This document shows, in pieces, positions 18,244 through 26,491 of a stretch of DNA of 64,000 nucleotides (position 1 is the first letter of the stretch; the number at the start of each line of letters is the position of its first letter). A program made the position numbers and the translations under genes. The DNA lies in assembly GCF_051488685.1 (NCBI RefSeq), contig NZ_JBPSEH010000007.1, positions 62,001 through 126,000 of the forward strand. Direction: 5' to 3'. Under the pieces are notes generated by a model, which saw only the letters and a list, made by a program, of their open reading frames with translations, searched no databases and was not told where the DNA came from. The stretch comes from Melioribacter sp051488685 (lineage in GTDB: Bacteria > Bacteroidota > Ignavibacteria > Ignavibacteriales > Melioribacteraceae).

Positions 18244-18454
18244 TTTCTCAAATATTATTTCTTACAAATATAATAATGCAGGAAACATTATTTCAGGTTA
18301 TTACTCAATTTATAAATGAATGAAATTTTATAGTGTGTGGCAGTTAAATATATCTACAACACAAATATCTGCATTAAAATCTAATTCAACAGAATGAATA
18401 TAAATTCAGGAGCAATTTTATATTACTAGTGATTTAAATCGTAGGATTAGTTGA

Positions 18455-19183
18455 TTATAATTCACTAGCAGCTTCTTTGTCCACAATCCATCTTAATTTT
18501 CCGTTTGTGGGATTTATAAAGTATGCAGGATATTTTTCAGCTCCAGGTTTATGATGAAGTAGTTCACCAAGCACTTTTGCCTTTTTTATGCCGGTTGCGA
18601 GAATAATAATTTTTGATGCATTATTTATAATTTTACCTGTGACCGTAATTCTTTTTTGACCGCTTACAGGATGAACGGCTACAGCACAGAAATCTTCGGC
18701 ATTAAGCAAATTTAACTGATCGGGAAAAATTGAAGCTGTATGTCCGTCTTCGCCCAGACCTAACATCATTAAATCGAAAGAGGGAAGTCCGTTATTAAAG
18801 CGTAAGTTTTGTTTTAATAATTGTGAATAATTTGCAGCTTCTTTGGCTGGATCATTTTCGCCTTTTATTCTAAAAATATTTTCATGAGGGATATCGATAT
18901 ATTTTAATAAATTATCGTAAGTCATTTTAAAATTGCTTTCGTCGTTATCAGGCGGTACGCATCTTTCGTCACCCCAGAATAATTTTATCCTTTCCCATGC
19001 AATATTTTTACTATAGTCTTCAGCAATTTTTTTGAACAACCTTTTTGGAGTATTTCCACCCGCAAGTGCAATGGTAAAATAAGCTTGAGGCTGAAAATTC
19101 TTTGTTTGACTATTAATATAATCAACGGCCAATCGGGCTATTTCATCAATGTCAGTGAAAATGATCAGTTTTTCATTTTTCAT
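18455..19183 (-). CDS. pgl: 6-phosphogluconolactonase
   Basis: Second enzyme of the oxidative pentose phosphate pathway; it hydrolyses 6-phosphogluconolactone. The 242-aa protein is of the DevB/NagB-like type, with ALAGGNTPKRLFKKIA, FWGDERCVPPDNDESNF and GLGEDGHTASIFPD. The start codon overlaps the zwf stop (TAATG), so the two are translationally coupled in pathway order. No gnd gene is found in the window. Confidence 0.95.
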   Translation of the reverse strand: MKNEKLIIFTDIDEIARLAVDYINSQTKNFQPQAYFTIALAGGNTPKRLFKKIAEDYSKNIAWERIKLFWGDERCVPPDNDESNFKMTYDNLLKYIDIPHENIFRIKGENDPAKEAANYSQLLKQNLRFNNGLPSFDLMMLGLGEDGHTASIFPDQLNLLNAEDFCAVAVHPVSGQKRITVTGKIINNASKIIILATGIKKAKVLGELLHHKPGAEKYPAYFINPTNGKLRWIVDKEAASEL

Positions 19184-20700
19184 TATAATTCACAATAGAG
19201 ATTGCTGTTTGTTAAATTGCGGCACGGGAAATGCCACGTTTGATTTTCGTCTTCGAATAGATTATCAGCTTCCTTTGGTCCCCATGTACCGGCGGGGTAA
19301 CCGTAGAGCGGTACGTCTGGATTATTTGACCATTCTTCCAGTATAGGAGTGAGAAATTTCCACGCTTCAATTACTTCTTCAGTACGTGCAAAGAGTGTAT
19401 TATCACCTCTGATCGTATCATAAAGTAGTCTTTCGTAGGCAGTCGGAATTCGCTGATGCGCCAGCTCAGAGTACCTGAAGTCGAGATCGATATTTTGTAC
19501 TTCGAAACCGGCCCCGGAAGTTTTGATCCCAATTTCGAGTAGCATACCTTCATCCGGCTGGATTCTCAATATTAATTTATTGCAAGCTTCCTGGATATTA
19601 TTTCGTTTGAACAGAAAATGTGGTGTCGGCTTGAAATGAATTACCACCTCTGTTACGCGCGTAGGAAGCCTTTTCCCTGTTCTGATATAAAAAGGAACGC
19701 CACCCCAGCGCCAGTTATCAATAAAAAACTTTATTGCTGCAAATGTCTCTGTTTTTGAATCAGGTTTTATATTATTTTCTTCCCTGTAACCTTTAACAAC
19801 CTCATTATTAATAACGGAAGTTACATATTGTCCTCTAACAGTAAATTTTGTTATATCTTCTTTCCTTATTGGCCGCAAAGATTGGAACACTTTCAGGATT
19901 TCATTTCTTATAGAAAGCGGTTCAAGTGAGGAGGGGGGTTCCATAGCAATTAAACCGACTAACTGTAGTAAATGATTTTGAATCATGTCTCTCAATGCAC
20001 CAATTGTATCGTAATAACCGCCTCTATTTTCAATTCCGATATTTTCTGCAGCAGTAACTTCAATATGGTGGATGTAGTTTCTGTTCCAGAGAGGTTCGAA
20101 TATTCCATTAGAAAAGCGAGTAACAAGTACATTTTGAACGGTTTCTTTCCCAAGGTAGTGATCAATGCGGAATATTTGTTCTTCTTTCCAATCCTTAAGC
20201 AAGATATCTTTTAATTCTATTGAAGATGCCAGGTCGAAACCAAATGGTTTTTCTATGATCAATCTTTTCCAGCCGTCATCTGTAGTATTTAGTCCTGCGG
20301 CAGCCAAATTGACTGGAATAATTCTGTATAACGATGGTGGAGTTGATAAATAGAAAATAGAATTCCCCGGTATCTCGTATCTTGTACGTAGTTCTTCTAT
20401 GTATCTTTTTAGTCGTATATAATCCTGATAGTTATTGTAATCTAAATTAATATAAAATAAATGTACTAGGAAATCATCGATTAATGATTTGTCCTCTATT
20501 TCTTCTGAGTTCTGGATCGATTCCCTCATAATATTTCTGAAATCGTCGTCAGTAAGACGACTACGAGCTGCACCGAGTATTATATATTTATCTGGCAAGA
20601 GGTTCTGTAAATAAAGCGAGTAGAGCGCAGGTATTAATTTGCGTTTTGTGAGATCGCCCGATGCACCGAATATTGTATAAATATGTCTATCGTTGTTCAT
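19183..20700 (-). CDS. zwf: Glucose-6-phosphate 1-dehydrogenase
   Basis: NADP(+)-dependent oxidation of glucose 6-phosphate, the first oxidative pentose phosphate step. At 505 aa it has the normal length. Marks are the dinucleotide fold FGASGDLTKRKLIPALYSLY, the EKPFG block, the substrate-site RIDHYLGKETVQN, MIQNHLLQ and PFYIRTGKRL. It ends WGPKEADNLF, usual for the family. The tRNA-Arg gene and a hairpin terminator lie just upstream. Confidence 0.97.
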   Translation of the reverse strand: MNNDRHIYTIFGASGDLTKRKLIPALYSLYLQNLLPDKYIILGAARSRLTDDDFRNIMRESIQNSEEIEDKSLIDDFLVHLFYINLDYNNYQDYIRLKRYIEELRTRYEIPGNSIFYLSTPPSLYRIIPVNLAAAGLNTTDDGWKRLIIEKPFGFDLASSIELKDILLKDWKEEQIFRIDHYLGKETVQNVLVTRFSNGIFEPLWNRNYIHHIEVTAAENIGIENRGGYYDTIGALRDMIQNHLLQLVGLIAMEPPSSLEPLSIRNEILKVFQSLRPIRKEDITKFTVRGQYVTSVINNEVVKGYREENNIKPDSKTETFAAIKFFIDNWRWGGVPFYIRTGKRLPTRVTEVVIHFKPTPHFLFKRNNIQEACNKLILRIQPDEGMLLEIGIKTSGAGFEVQNIDLDFRYSELAHQRIPTAYERLLYDTIRGDNTLFARTEEVIEAWKFLTPILEEWSNNPDVPLYGYPAGTWGPKEADNLFEDENQTWHFPCRNLTNSNLYCEL

Positions 20701-20789
20701 ATTTACTCAAACGAAATATCGATAAGATGTAATTAATTCCGAAAAGTATCAGTTCAATGACCTAAAATCTTTCTCTTAAAATAAAAAAA

Positions 20790-20810
20790 CAGACCTTAAG
20801 TGTAAGTCTG
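20790..20810. terminator. Bidirectional hairpin terminator
   Basis: Inverted repeat CAGAC (20790-20794) and GTCTG (20806-20810), extendable by A-T pairs with a bulge. T runs on both sides (CTTTTTT on plus, TTTTTTT on minus). It sits directly downstream of the minus-strand tRNA-Arg gene and most likely ends that transcript before zwf. Confidence 0.7.
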
Positions 20811-20819
20811 CTTTTTTCG

Positions 20820-20893
20820 TACACCCGGGAGGACTCGAACCTCCAACCTTCTGATCCGTAGTCAGATGCTCTATCCAATTAAGCTACGGGTGC
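20820..20893 (-). tRNA. tRNA-Arg (anticodon ACG)
   Basis: Reading the minus strand from 20893, a 74-nt cloverleaf folds: acceptor GCACCCG with CGGGTGT (one terminal G-U), D-arm GCTTAATTGGATAGAGC, anticodon stem TCTGA/TCAGA around loop CTACGGA, and T-arm GGAGG-TTCGAGT-CCTCC. The anticodon ACG gives arginine and, after A34 deamination by TadA (gene at 17773-18243), reads CGU/CGC/CGA. The 3' CCA is not encoded (CGA follows the discriminator A), unlike tRNA-Leu at 57520. Confidence 0.95.
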
Positions 20894-21403
20894 AAATAAT
20901 TAACAAAAAACATGATTTCTAAGAATTTATTTTACCAGATTCTTATTTTAGTCTATAGTCTGTGCTGCTCATTTAAATAATGAGATAATCACAAGATTAC
21001 ATGTCTAAAGAACATGCCGACACATTAAAAAGTAACGCAATTTCATACAAAAATTAAAAAAAGTGCAACAAATATAAAACGATAAAAGTAAATATTCAAT
21101 TTTGCGGAAAACTGCGTCAGATATTTAATTGCATTTCCAATTTACAGTATTGAATTAAAGAAATACATCATGCTTTACCTTGAAGATACAAAAGTAGAAT
21201 TATTTCATCGATTCTTATTGTTTTTATTAGTGTATTCTGCCTCGCAAATTTGAATTTTTTTATTATTCGATTTGTGAAAATTTATGTAATAAAATTGCAT
21301 ACTCGATTGTAAATAATATACCGCCCCGAAAGTATTTTGAGCTATACAAAGATTTTTTCCTTATTTTAATTTTAGAAAATAAAATTTCCTGTTGTGTTAA
21401 GAG
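20894..21403. other. AT-rich intergenic region before rplU
   Basis: About 510 bases with no convincing reading frame on either strand and no fold that I recognise as a known RNA. It is very AT-rich with A and T runs. It presumably holds the tRNA-Arg promoter on the minus strand and upstream activating sequence for the rplU promoter on the plus strand. Confidence 0.6.
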
Positions 21404-21433
21404 TTGACAACTATAAAAAGTTTTAAGTATATT
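21404..21433 (+). promoter_or_regulatory. Sigma-70-like promoter of rplU-rpmA
   Basis: TTGACA at 21404-21409 and TATATT at 21428-21433, spaced by 18 bases, lie 34 bases before the rplU start codon, after an AT-rich upstream stretch. The -35 box is a perfect consensus. RBS GGAGGA follows at about 21458. Confidence 0.7.
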
Positions 21434-21466
21434 AGCGTTTCAAAAAAATGATAATTTGGAGGAATA

Positions 21467-21775
21467 ATGTTTGCTGTTGTAGAGATCGCTGGGCAACAGT
21501 TTATCGTAACGGAGAACAAAAAAATTTATGTTCCGAAATTAGATAAAGAGCCAGAATCCGAAGTTGTTTTCGATACGGTTCTTTTGTATAACGACGATAA
21601 AAATATTAAAGTCGGCGCTCCAAAAGTGGAAGGCGTTAAGGTGCATGCTAAAGTATTAGAGCACGTAAAGGATGAGAAAGTGATAGTCTTCAAAAAGAAA
21701 AGAAGAAAATCGTACGAAAAGAAAAACGGGCATCGTCAGCAATTAACAAGAATTGAAATTACAAAGATAGCATAG
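21467..21775 (+). CDS. rplU: 50S ribosomal protein L21
   Basis: Large-subunit ribosomal protein of 102 aa. It begins MFAVVEIAGQQFIV and has the conserved C-terminal KKKRRKSYEKKNGHRQQLTRIEI, given here as adjoining motifs KKKRRKSY and GHRQQLTRIEI. RBS GGAGGA is at good distance. It is followed after 12 bases by rpmA, the normal bacterial pair. Confidence 0.98.
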   Translation: MFAVVEIAGQQFIVTENKKIYVPKLDKEPESEVVFDTVLLYNDDKNIKVGAPKVEGVKVHAKVLEHVKDEKVIVFKKKRRKSYEKKNGHRQQLTRIEITKIA

Positions 21776-21787
21776 AAGGAGGAATAA

Positions 21788-22048
21788 ATGGCTCATAAAA
21801 AAGGACAGGGATCATCGAGAAACGGTCGCGACAGTAATCCGCAATATTTAGGAGTGAAAGCTTTTGGCGGCGAAAGAGTAACAGCTGGTTCAATTTTAGT
21901 TCGTCAGAAGGGTACAAATTTTCATCCGGGGAAAAATGTTAAGTTAGCTGGCGATCATTCTCTTTTTGCTACAATTGACGGTTATGTTAAGTTTGAACGC
22001 AAGAAAAACAACAGAAAGTACGTAAGCGTCTACGAAACTCTTTCATAA
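21788..22048 (+). CDS. rpmA: 50S ribosomal protein L27
   Basis: Large-subunit protein of 86 aa near the peptidyl-transferase centre. It starts MAHKKGQGSSRNGRDSNPQ directly, so it has the standard N-terminus and not the cleavable extension known in Firmicutes. RRG-type core (GSILVRQKGTNFHPG) and GDHSLFATIDG are present. RBS AAGGAGG lies in the rplU-rpmA spacer, and a strong terminator follows. Confidence 0.98.
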   Translation: MAHKKGQGSSRNGRDSNPQYLGVKAFGGERVTAGSILVRQKGTNFHPGKNVKLAGDHSLFATIDGYVKFERKKNNRKYVSVYETLS

Positions 22049-22050
22049 AA

Positions 22051-22073
22051 AAACCCTCCTTAAAGGAGGGTTT
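22051..22073. terminator. Bidirectional terminator between rpmA and mdh
   Basis: Eleven-base stem from AAACCCTCCTT (22051-22061) and AAGGAGGGTTT (22063-22073), with a one-base centre (in practice a slightly shorter stem with a larger loop). A run T follows on the plus strand and A-rich sequence precedes it, so it can end both rpmA and the convergent mdh. Confidence 0.9.
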
Positions 22074-22077
22074 TTTG

Positions 22078-23043
22078 TTAAAAGCCAAGTATGATCATAT
22101 CATCTACTAATTTTTTAACAGCGTCGACAGAATTATTAAACATTGCTTGTTCTTCATCATTCAGTGTGAGTTCAACAACCTTTTCAACGCCTTTTTCGCC
22201 TAAAATTGCGGGAACGCCCACATAAAATCCTTTAACACCGAATTCGCCATTGAGATATGCGCAGGTAGGTAGCAATCTTTTTTCATCATGCAAAATAGCT
22301 TTTGCCATTGCAGTTGCCGAAGCTGCAGGAGAGTAGAATGCAGAACCTGTTTTAAGCAGTTTTACAACTTCGCCACCTGCCATACGTGTTCTCTGAACTA
22401 TTGCATCCATAACTTCTTTTGCCTTGTTGGCATCATTGTACTTTCGTTCCAGCATTTCCATAACTGGAATACCATTTACATTTGCGTATCGTACCAGCGG
22501 AACCATTGTATCCCCATGTCCGCCTAGAACCATAGCATTTACGTCCTTAACCGATACTCCCAATTCCCAGGCTATGAATGATGCAAATCGGGAAGAATCG
22601 AGTACTCCTGCTTGTCCCATAACTCTGTGGGTTGGGAAACCGCTAACTTTTTGGAATAACGTTACCATTGCATCGAGAGGGTTAGAAATGACTATAACAA
22701 CTGAATCAGGTGCGTAATTTTTAACATTCTCGGCGACTGTTTTCATTATTTTAGCATTGGTAGTTAACAGGTCGTCACGGCTCATGCCGGGTTTCCTTGG
22801 TAGTCCAGCCGTAATAATAACGAGGTCTGAGCCAGAAATATCTTTATAATCATTCGTGCCTTTGATTGATAGATCGAACTGGTCAACTCGCGAGGCTTCT
22901 GCTATGTCCAGTGTTTTCCCCTGCGGAAGGTCTTCGACAATATCATATAAAACAACATCCCCTAATTCTTTTAATGCTATTAATTGAGTGAGAACGCCGC
23001 CAATTTGTCCCCCTCCAATAAGTGCAATTTTTTTTCTAGGCAT
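22078..23043 (-). CDS. mdh: Malate dehydrogenase (LDH-like type)
   Basis: TCA-cycle enzyme oxidising malate to oxaloacetate with NAD+. The 321-aa protein has the dinucleotide motif ALIGGGQIGGVLTQ, VLYDIVEDLPQGKTLD, ITAGLPRKPGMSRDDLL, VISNPLDAMV and the catalytic region MVLGGHGDTMVPLVRY. It belongs to the tetrameric, lactate-dehydrogenase-like class. The Arg in PRKPGMSRDD favours malate over lactate. RBS AAGGAGC precedes the ATG. A citrate synthase gene is also in the window at 60735. Confidence 0.96.
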   Translation of the reverse strand: MPRKKIALIGGGQIGGVLTQLIALKELGDVVLYDIVEDLPQGKTLDIAEASRVDQFDLSIKGTNDYKDISGSDLVIITAGLPRKPGMSRDDLLTTNAKIMKTVAENVKNYAPDSVVIVISNPLDAMVTLFQKVSGFPTHRVMGQAGVLDSSRFASFIAWELGVSVKDVNAMVLGGHGDTMVPLVRYANVNGIPVMEMLERKYNDANKAKEVMDAIVQRTRMAGGEVVKLLKTGSAFYSPAASATAMAKAILHDEKRLLPTCAYLNGEFGVKGFYVGVPAILGEKGVEKVVELTLNDEEQAMFNNSVDAVKKLVDDMIILGF

Positions 23044-23109
23044 GGCTGCTCCTTATTTTAATTGGATTTGTGGATACAATATAGGAAATATGCCTTATAA
23101 GTAAAATAT

Positions 23110-23523
23110 TTATTTTAAGTTCAGCACAAGAATGGTTTCAGTTCCTTCGCTGGTAAAATTATATCTCAATTCGTCTACGAAAGATTTGATGATATGAATT
23201 CCTCGCCCGCTTTCTTTAAGTAGATTCTCCGGCTTCGTTGGATCCGGAATTGAATCGAGGTTAAACCCTTTCCCCTGATCTTTAATAATTATAATCATCT
23301 TTGAATCGTCTACCTTGACTGTAATCCTAATCCTTTTATCGGGATCGTTTTTATTACCATGGATAATACTGTTTGAAACAGCTTCTGAAAAAGATAACGA
23401 CAGATTGTTAAATTTGTCTTCTGACAGTCCAGCGTCTTTCGCTACGCCGATAATAAATTCGTCCAATGCAGGCAGCAAACTTCTGTCGCTCGGAATTTCT
23501 TTATAACATATTTTCTCTGTCAA
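23110..23523 (-). CDS. Anti-sigma-factor-type serine kinase (HATPase_c_2 domain)
   Basis: A 137-aa GHKL-fold ATPase of the RsbW/SpoIIAB type: N box SFSEAVSNSIIHGN, G1 DQGKGF and G2 GRGIHIIKS. Members bind a sigma factor or an STAS anti-anti-sigma protein and phosphorylate the latter. No sigma factor, STAS protein or PP2C phosphatase gene lies nearby, so its partner is unknown. I pick the TTG at 23523 because GGAG lies eight bases before it; a GTG at 23562 is the upstream alternative. It sits between mdh and an outer-membrane operon. Confidence 0.85.
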   Translation of the reverse strand: MTEKICYKEIPSDRSLLPALDEFIIGVAKDAGLSEDKFNNLSLSFSEAVSNSIIHGNKNDPDKRIRITVKVDDSKMIIIIKDQGKGFNLDSIPDPTKPENLLKESGRGIHIIKSFVDELRYNFTSEGTETILVLNLK

Positions 23524-23580
23524 ATTAGATGCTCCATAAAAGACTCTATAAAAATAAAACACAATCTTTACTGGTGCAAA

Positions 23581-25503
23581 TTATAATCGATAATTTAAAT
23601 TCATACTGAAATTAATCACATTTCTGTTATTGTTTGATGATGATATGAATTCATAGATTCCGTCGAATGTGAAATCTATCTTGTTGTTGATTATATAACG
23701 CGCCGAGGCAATGGGACCAATACTTTTATATGTGGATGCAAGTTTCTTTTCAAGACCACTAGCATAATTATATGCATCCAGCAAAAAATATCGTATGCCG
23801 AACCCAACTTTCAAACCTTCGATGTCAAAAATTAATTTGGGCTCCGCATAAAATTCGGATAAAAATCTTATAGGACTTGCTGAAAAATTATCCCAGTTGA
23901 AATCCCCTTGTTCCGAAAATTTAATATAGGTTGTTACAAAAAAATTTATATTGTTGAAAACAGCTGCTAATGTAGAGTCTTTGAGCAAAAGATGGCGATA
24001 TGAAAAACTTTTGTAGTTCGGATTTAGTTTTTCATAATCGAATACGGTATAGTTGGCAGAAACTTCGGCGGTATTTACAGAACGAAATTTGTTCGATTCA
24101 ATTATCCCACCTGTGCCTAATTTGAGTATTCTCTGTACATTATTATTTGAACTTCTCTGGGAAAAAATATAGACAGTTTTATTGAACGTACCTTCCAGAT
24201 TAATGAATGCCGCAAAAATCCGACTGAGTTTTTTCAGATAGGTTAATGTGGCGGTGCTTAGAAGCTCGTCTCTATCGTCATAGTTTTCGGCACTCGGTGT
24301 GTCGTACTGCAGTTTCCTGTGGTATAAATTAAAAGTTAATAAATCATTACTCGTGATTTTGTATAATGAAGAAAGTGAAATGTGAGCAATTTTCGAAAAG
24401 TTATTTTTTAGTGCTTCTGTATTGGCTCTTTGATTGAAAATAATCTGACTTAATCCTTCAATTTCACGGGGCTTGTGATTCTCGTCTCGCTCTGAATAAG
24501 TAAATTTAAATAGTACTTTCAGTTTGTCAGTTGTATAGTCTACATTTGAACCAAGTTCCAGATTCATTTCCTGAATTTCAGAATCGAATGAGCTGCTTGT
24601 TGTGTTAATGATACTAACATACCTGGTAACTCTTTTCACCTGTTTCCAGTAAAGCTTTCCAAGCAATCCCATTTTCAGAGGTGAATTTGATTGACCAAAT
24701 GTAAGCCTGTCGATAATTTGATAGTTAGCTTCATCTCGTGATTGTATGTTGTTGTTAATTCCGAATTCGTAAGAAGTAATACTGTCGGCTTTAAAATAAA
24801 AATCGCGTTTTTGTACGGAATAATTGAATGAAATAAAATTTCTCAAATTTTCAAGTTCGTTATTCAATTCGAATTTTACATACCGAAAGGAATTTTTCCT
24901 CGGCGAAATATCTTCGTTCTGAAATTTCATAAACGACGAGAAGATAAATTCATCGATATTAGTTGGAGCTAGGTTAATTTCGGCGCCATAGACTAATCCG
25001 TTGTCTGTTTCATCTATTTGATTGTTTGACGATTTACCTCCGAAAGCCGTCATTTCAAATTTTTCCCAAGGCTGAAACCCCGCAAAAAAAGTAGCTTGCG
25101 TAACGTATGTTTTGTTGATAGATAGCGGGCGATTGTCTTTGTAAAGATTATTATAAAAAAGTATTCCAGTTCTGAAGTAATTATTAAATTTGTATCGCAA
25201 CAAAAGTCTAAAGTATTGCTCGTCTTTTATGTTCTTATCGGCAGACTTAACAACTGTCGAATTAAAATTTTCTTCGAGCCCAACAAAAAGGTCGGAAAGG
25301 ATATAATTGTAACTTAGCCGTGTGTTGAATATGTGTGTGTTTAGCTGTTTGTCGACTGAGTTTCTAAGCAATTTTTCGGATAAAGAATTTATGGAATAAA
25401 AAGAACTGTCCTTCAAAACTTGGGCATCGGCTAAAGTATGGGTCGTCCACATTATCAATGATATATAAATGATTACGGATAATATTTTGAGTTTTGTTAA
25501 CAA
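23581..25503 (-). CDS. Predicted outer-membrane beta-barrel protein
   Basis: A 640-aa exported protein, not recognised by name. It has an N-terminal hydrophobic signal stretch ending near TLADAQ. Repeated amphipathic beta strands alternate aromatic and polar residues (for example LRYKFNNYFRTGILFYNN), with many Asn, Tyr and Phe, and the final strand is FSMNLNYRL. This fits a 20-odd-strand outer-membrane barrel. It starts with TTG one base after the fibronectin-lipoprotein stop, so the two are co-translated. A lipoprotein paired with a barrel suggests a surface or export assembly, but no family motif proves this. Confidence 0.75.
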   Translation of the reverse strand: MLTKLKILSVIIYISLIMWTTHTLADAQVLKDSSFYSINSLSEKLLRNSVDKQLNTHIFNTRLSYNYILSDLFVGLEENFNSTVVKSADKNIKDEQYFRLLLRYKFNNYFRTGILFYNNLYKDNRPLSINKTYVTQATFFAGFQPWEKFEMTAFGGKSSNNQIDETDNGLVYGAEINLAPTNIDEFIFSSFMKFQNEDISPRKNSFRYVKFELNNELENLRNFISFNYSVQKRDFYFKADSITSYEFGINNNIQSRDEANYQIIDRLTFGQSNSPLKMGLLGKLYWKQVKRVTRYVSIINTTSSSFDSEIQEMNLELGSNVDYTTDKLKVLFKFTYSERDENHKPREIEGLSQIIFNQRANTEALKNNFSKIAHISLSSLYKITSNDLLTFNLYHRKLQYDTPSAENYDDRDELLSTATLTYLKKLSRIFAAFINLEGTFNKTVYIFSQRSSNNNVQRILKLGTGGIIESNKFRSVNTAEVSANYTVFDYEKLNPNYKSFSYRHLLLKDSTLAAVFNNINFFVTTYIKFSEQGDFNWDNFSASPIRFLSEFYAEPKLIFDIEGLKVGFGIRYFLLDAYNYASGLEKKLASTYKSIGPIASARYIINNKIDFTFDGIYEFISSSNNNRNVINFSMNLNYRL

Positions 25504-25504
25504 G

Positions 25505-26491
25505 TCAATTTTGCACGGGATTATAAAAAAATGAAAATGTTTTACTGATTGAATTTGGTCTTTTATCTTTCGTGTAACTAATTATTTTCCAGTAGTACTT
25601 AATATAAGGTTTAAGATATATTTTATCAGCTTTTACAGTATAAATTGTATCGGGTTTGACATCGAAAAGAGAAATGCTATTTATCATTCCCCCGTTCTCG
25701 CTCGTCTGTATAATCAAATCGTATGAAGCTGGGGCAGAAGCAGCTTTAAATACAAATTTATCCAGCCAAATAACAGTTGAATTATCTTCGGGATAAAGAA
25801 GAATAGGAGCATTGAGTACGTAATCTGAAACAGCGTCGGTACCGTTGCTTTTGAGTCCTCCTTTGTCAACGCTTACAATTTTGTAATAATATTTTTTCAA
25901 AAGTTCAATGCTATTAGTATCAAGAAAATAATTATTTGAAGAAGCTTTAATGGGTGAATGATTGTTAATTGAAAAATTGTCCACGGTGTCTCTAAAGATC
26001 TCGTAATGACTGATGTCGCTGTCGTAAGCAGGTGACCACGAAACTTCGATTTCTGGTTTCCCAGCGCGGTTGTAGCCATAAACAAATAAGTAAACTGGAT
26101 TGTAAGGAGGGAATATATTCAAGGGGCGAGCTGACACTGTATTGCTGAAGTTGCTAATGTTGCCGTAAATATCCTTTGCAGCAATACGATAAAAATATGT
26201 TGAGTCGTAATCGAGATTCCTATCGATATAATAATTGTTTGAAGTAAAAGCTATATTGATAAAGTTAGATGTATCGTTAATGCTGCGGAATACCAGGTAG
26301 CCATCAATATCGGGCTCATTATTTTTACTCCAGGATAAACCAACCAGACCATCGAAAGCTGAATAGACTCCAAACTTTATCGGAGGAAGAGGTGGTATAG
26401 ATTCTCCGCCAGGCTGTGTAGGTTCGTTCTCTCGGCAAGCTACAGTCAACAAAATTGTAATTGAAAATAATATGTTTTTACAACTCCTCAC
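25505..26491 (-). CDS. Lipoprotein with fibronectin type III domains
   Basis: A 328-aa exported lipoprotein. The signal peptide runs ILFSITILLTVAC, whose Cys19 fits a lipobox (LTVAC), followed by a Pro/Gly-rich linker. Two fibronectin type III-like repeats follow, about residues 35-120 and 125-220, marked by VGLSWSKNNEPDIDGYLVFR and EVSWSPAYDSDISHYEIFR. A third beta-rich region with YPEDNSTVIW and YYWKIISYT follows. I use the GTG at 26491, with AAAGGGG just upstream, which yields a normal lipoprotein N-terminus; it overlaps the upstream nuclease gene by 14 bases. Ligand unknown. Confidence 0.8.
   Translation of the reverse strand: MRSCKNILFSITILLTVACRENEPTQPGGESIPPLPPIKFGVYSAFDGLVGLSWSKNNEPDIDGYLVFRSINDTSNFINIAFTSNNYYIDRNLDYDSTYFYRIAAKDIYGNISNFSNTVSARPLNIFPPYNPVYLFVYGYNRAGKPEIEVSWSPAYDSDISHYEIFRDTVDNFSINNHSPIKASSNNYFLDTNSIELLKKYYYKIVSVDKGGLKSNGTDAVSDYVLNAPILLYPEDNSTVIWLDKFVFKAASAPASYDLIIQTSENGGMINSISLFDVKPDTIYTVKADKIYLKPYIKYYWKIISYTKDKRPNSISKTFSFFYNPVQN

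Noticed and set aside
20894..21403. Known structured RNA (6S, RNase P, tmRNA, SRP) upstream of rplU
   Set aside because: No recognised conserved core or long fold was found; the region is low-complexity AT-rich.
23315..23506. Small plus-strand frame opposite the anti-sigma kinase
   Set aside because: Shadow of the HATPase coding sequence, no ribosome site.
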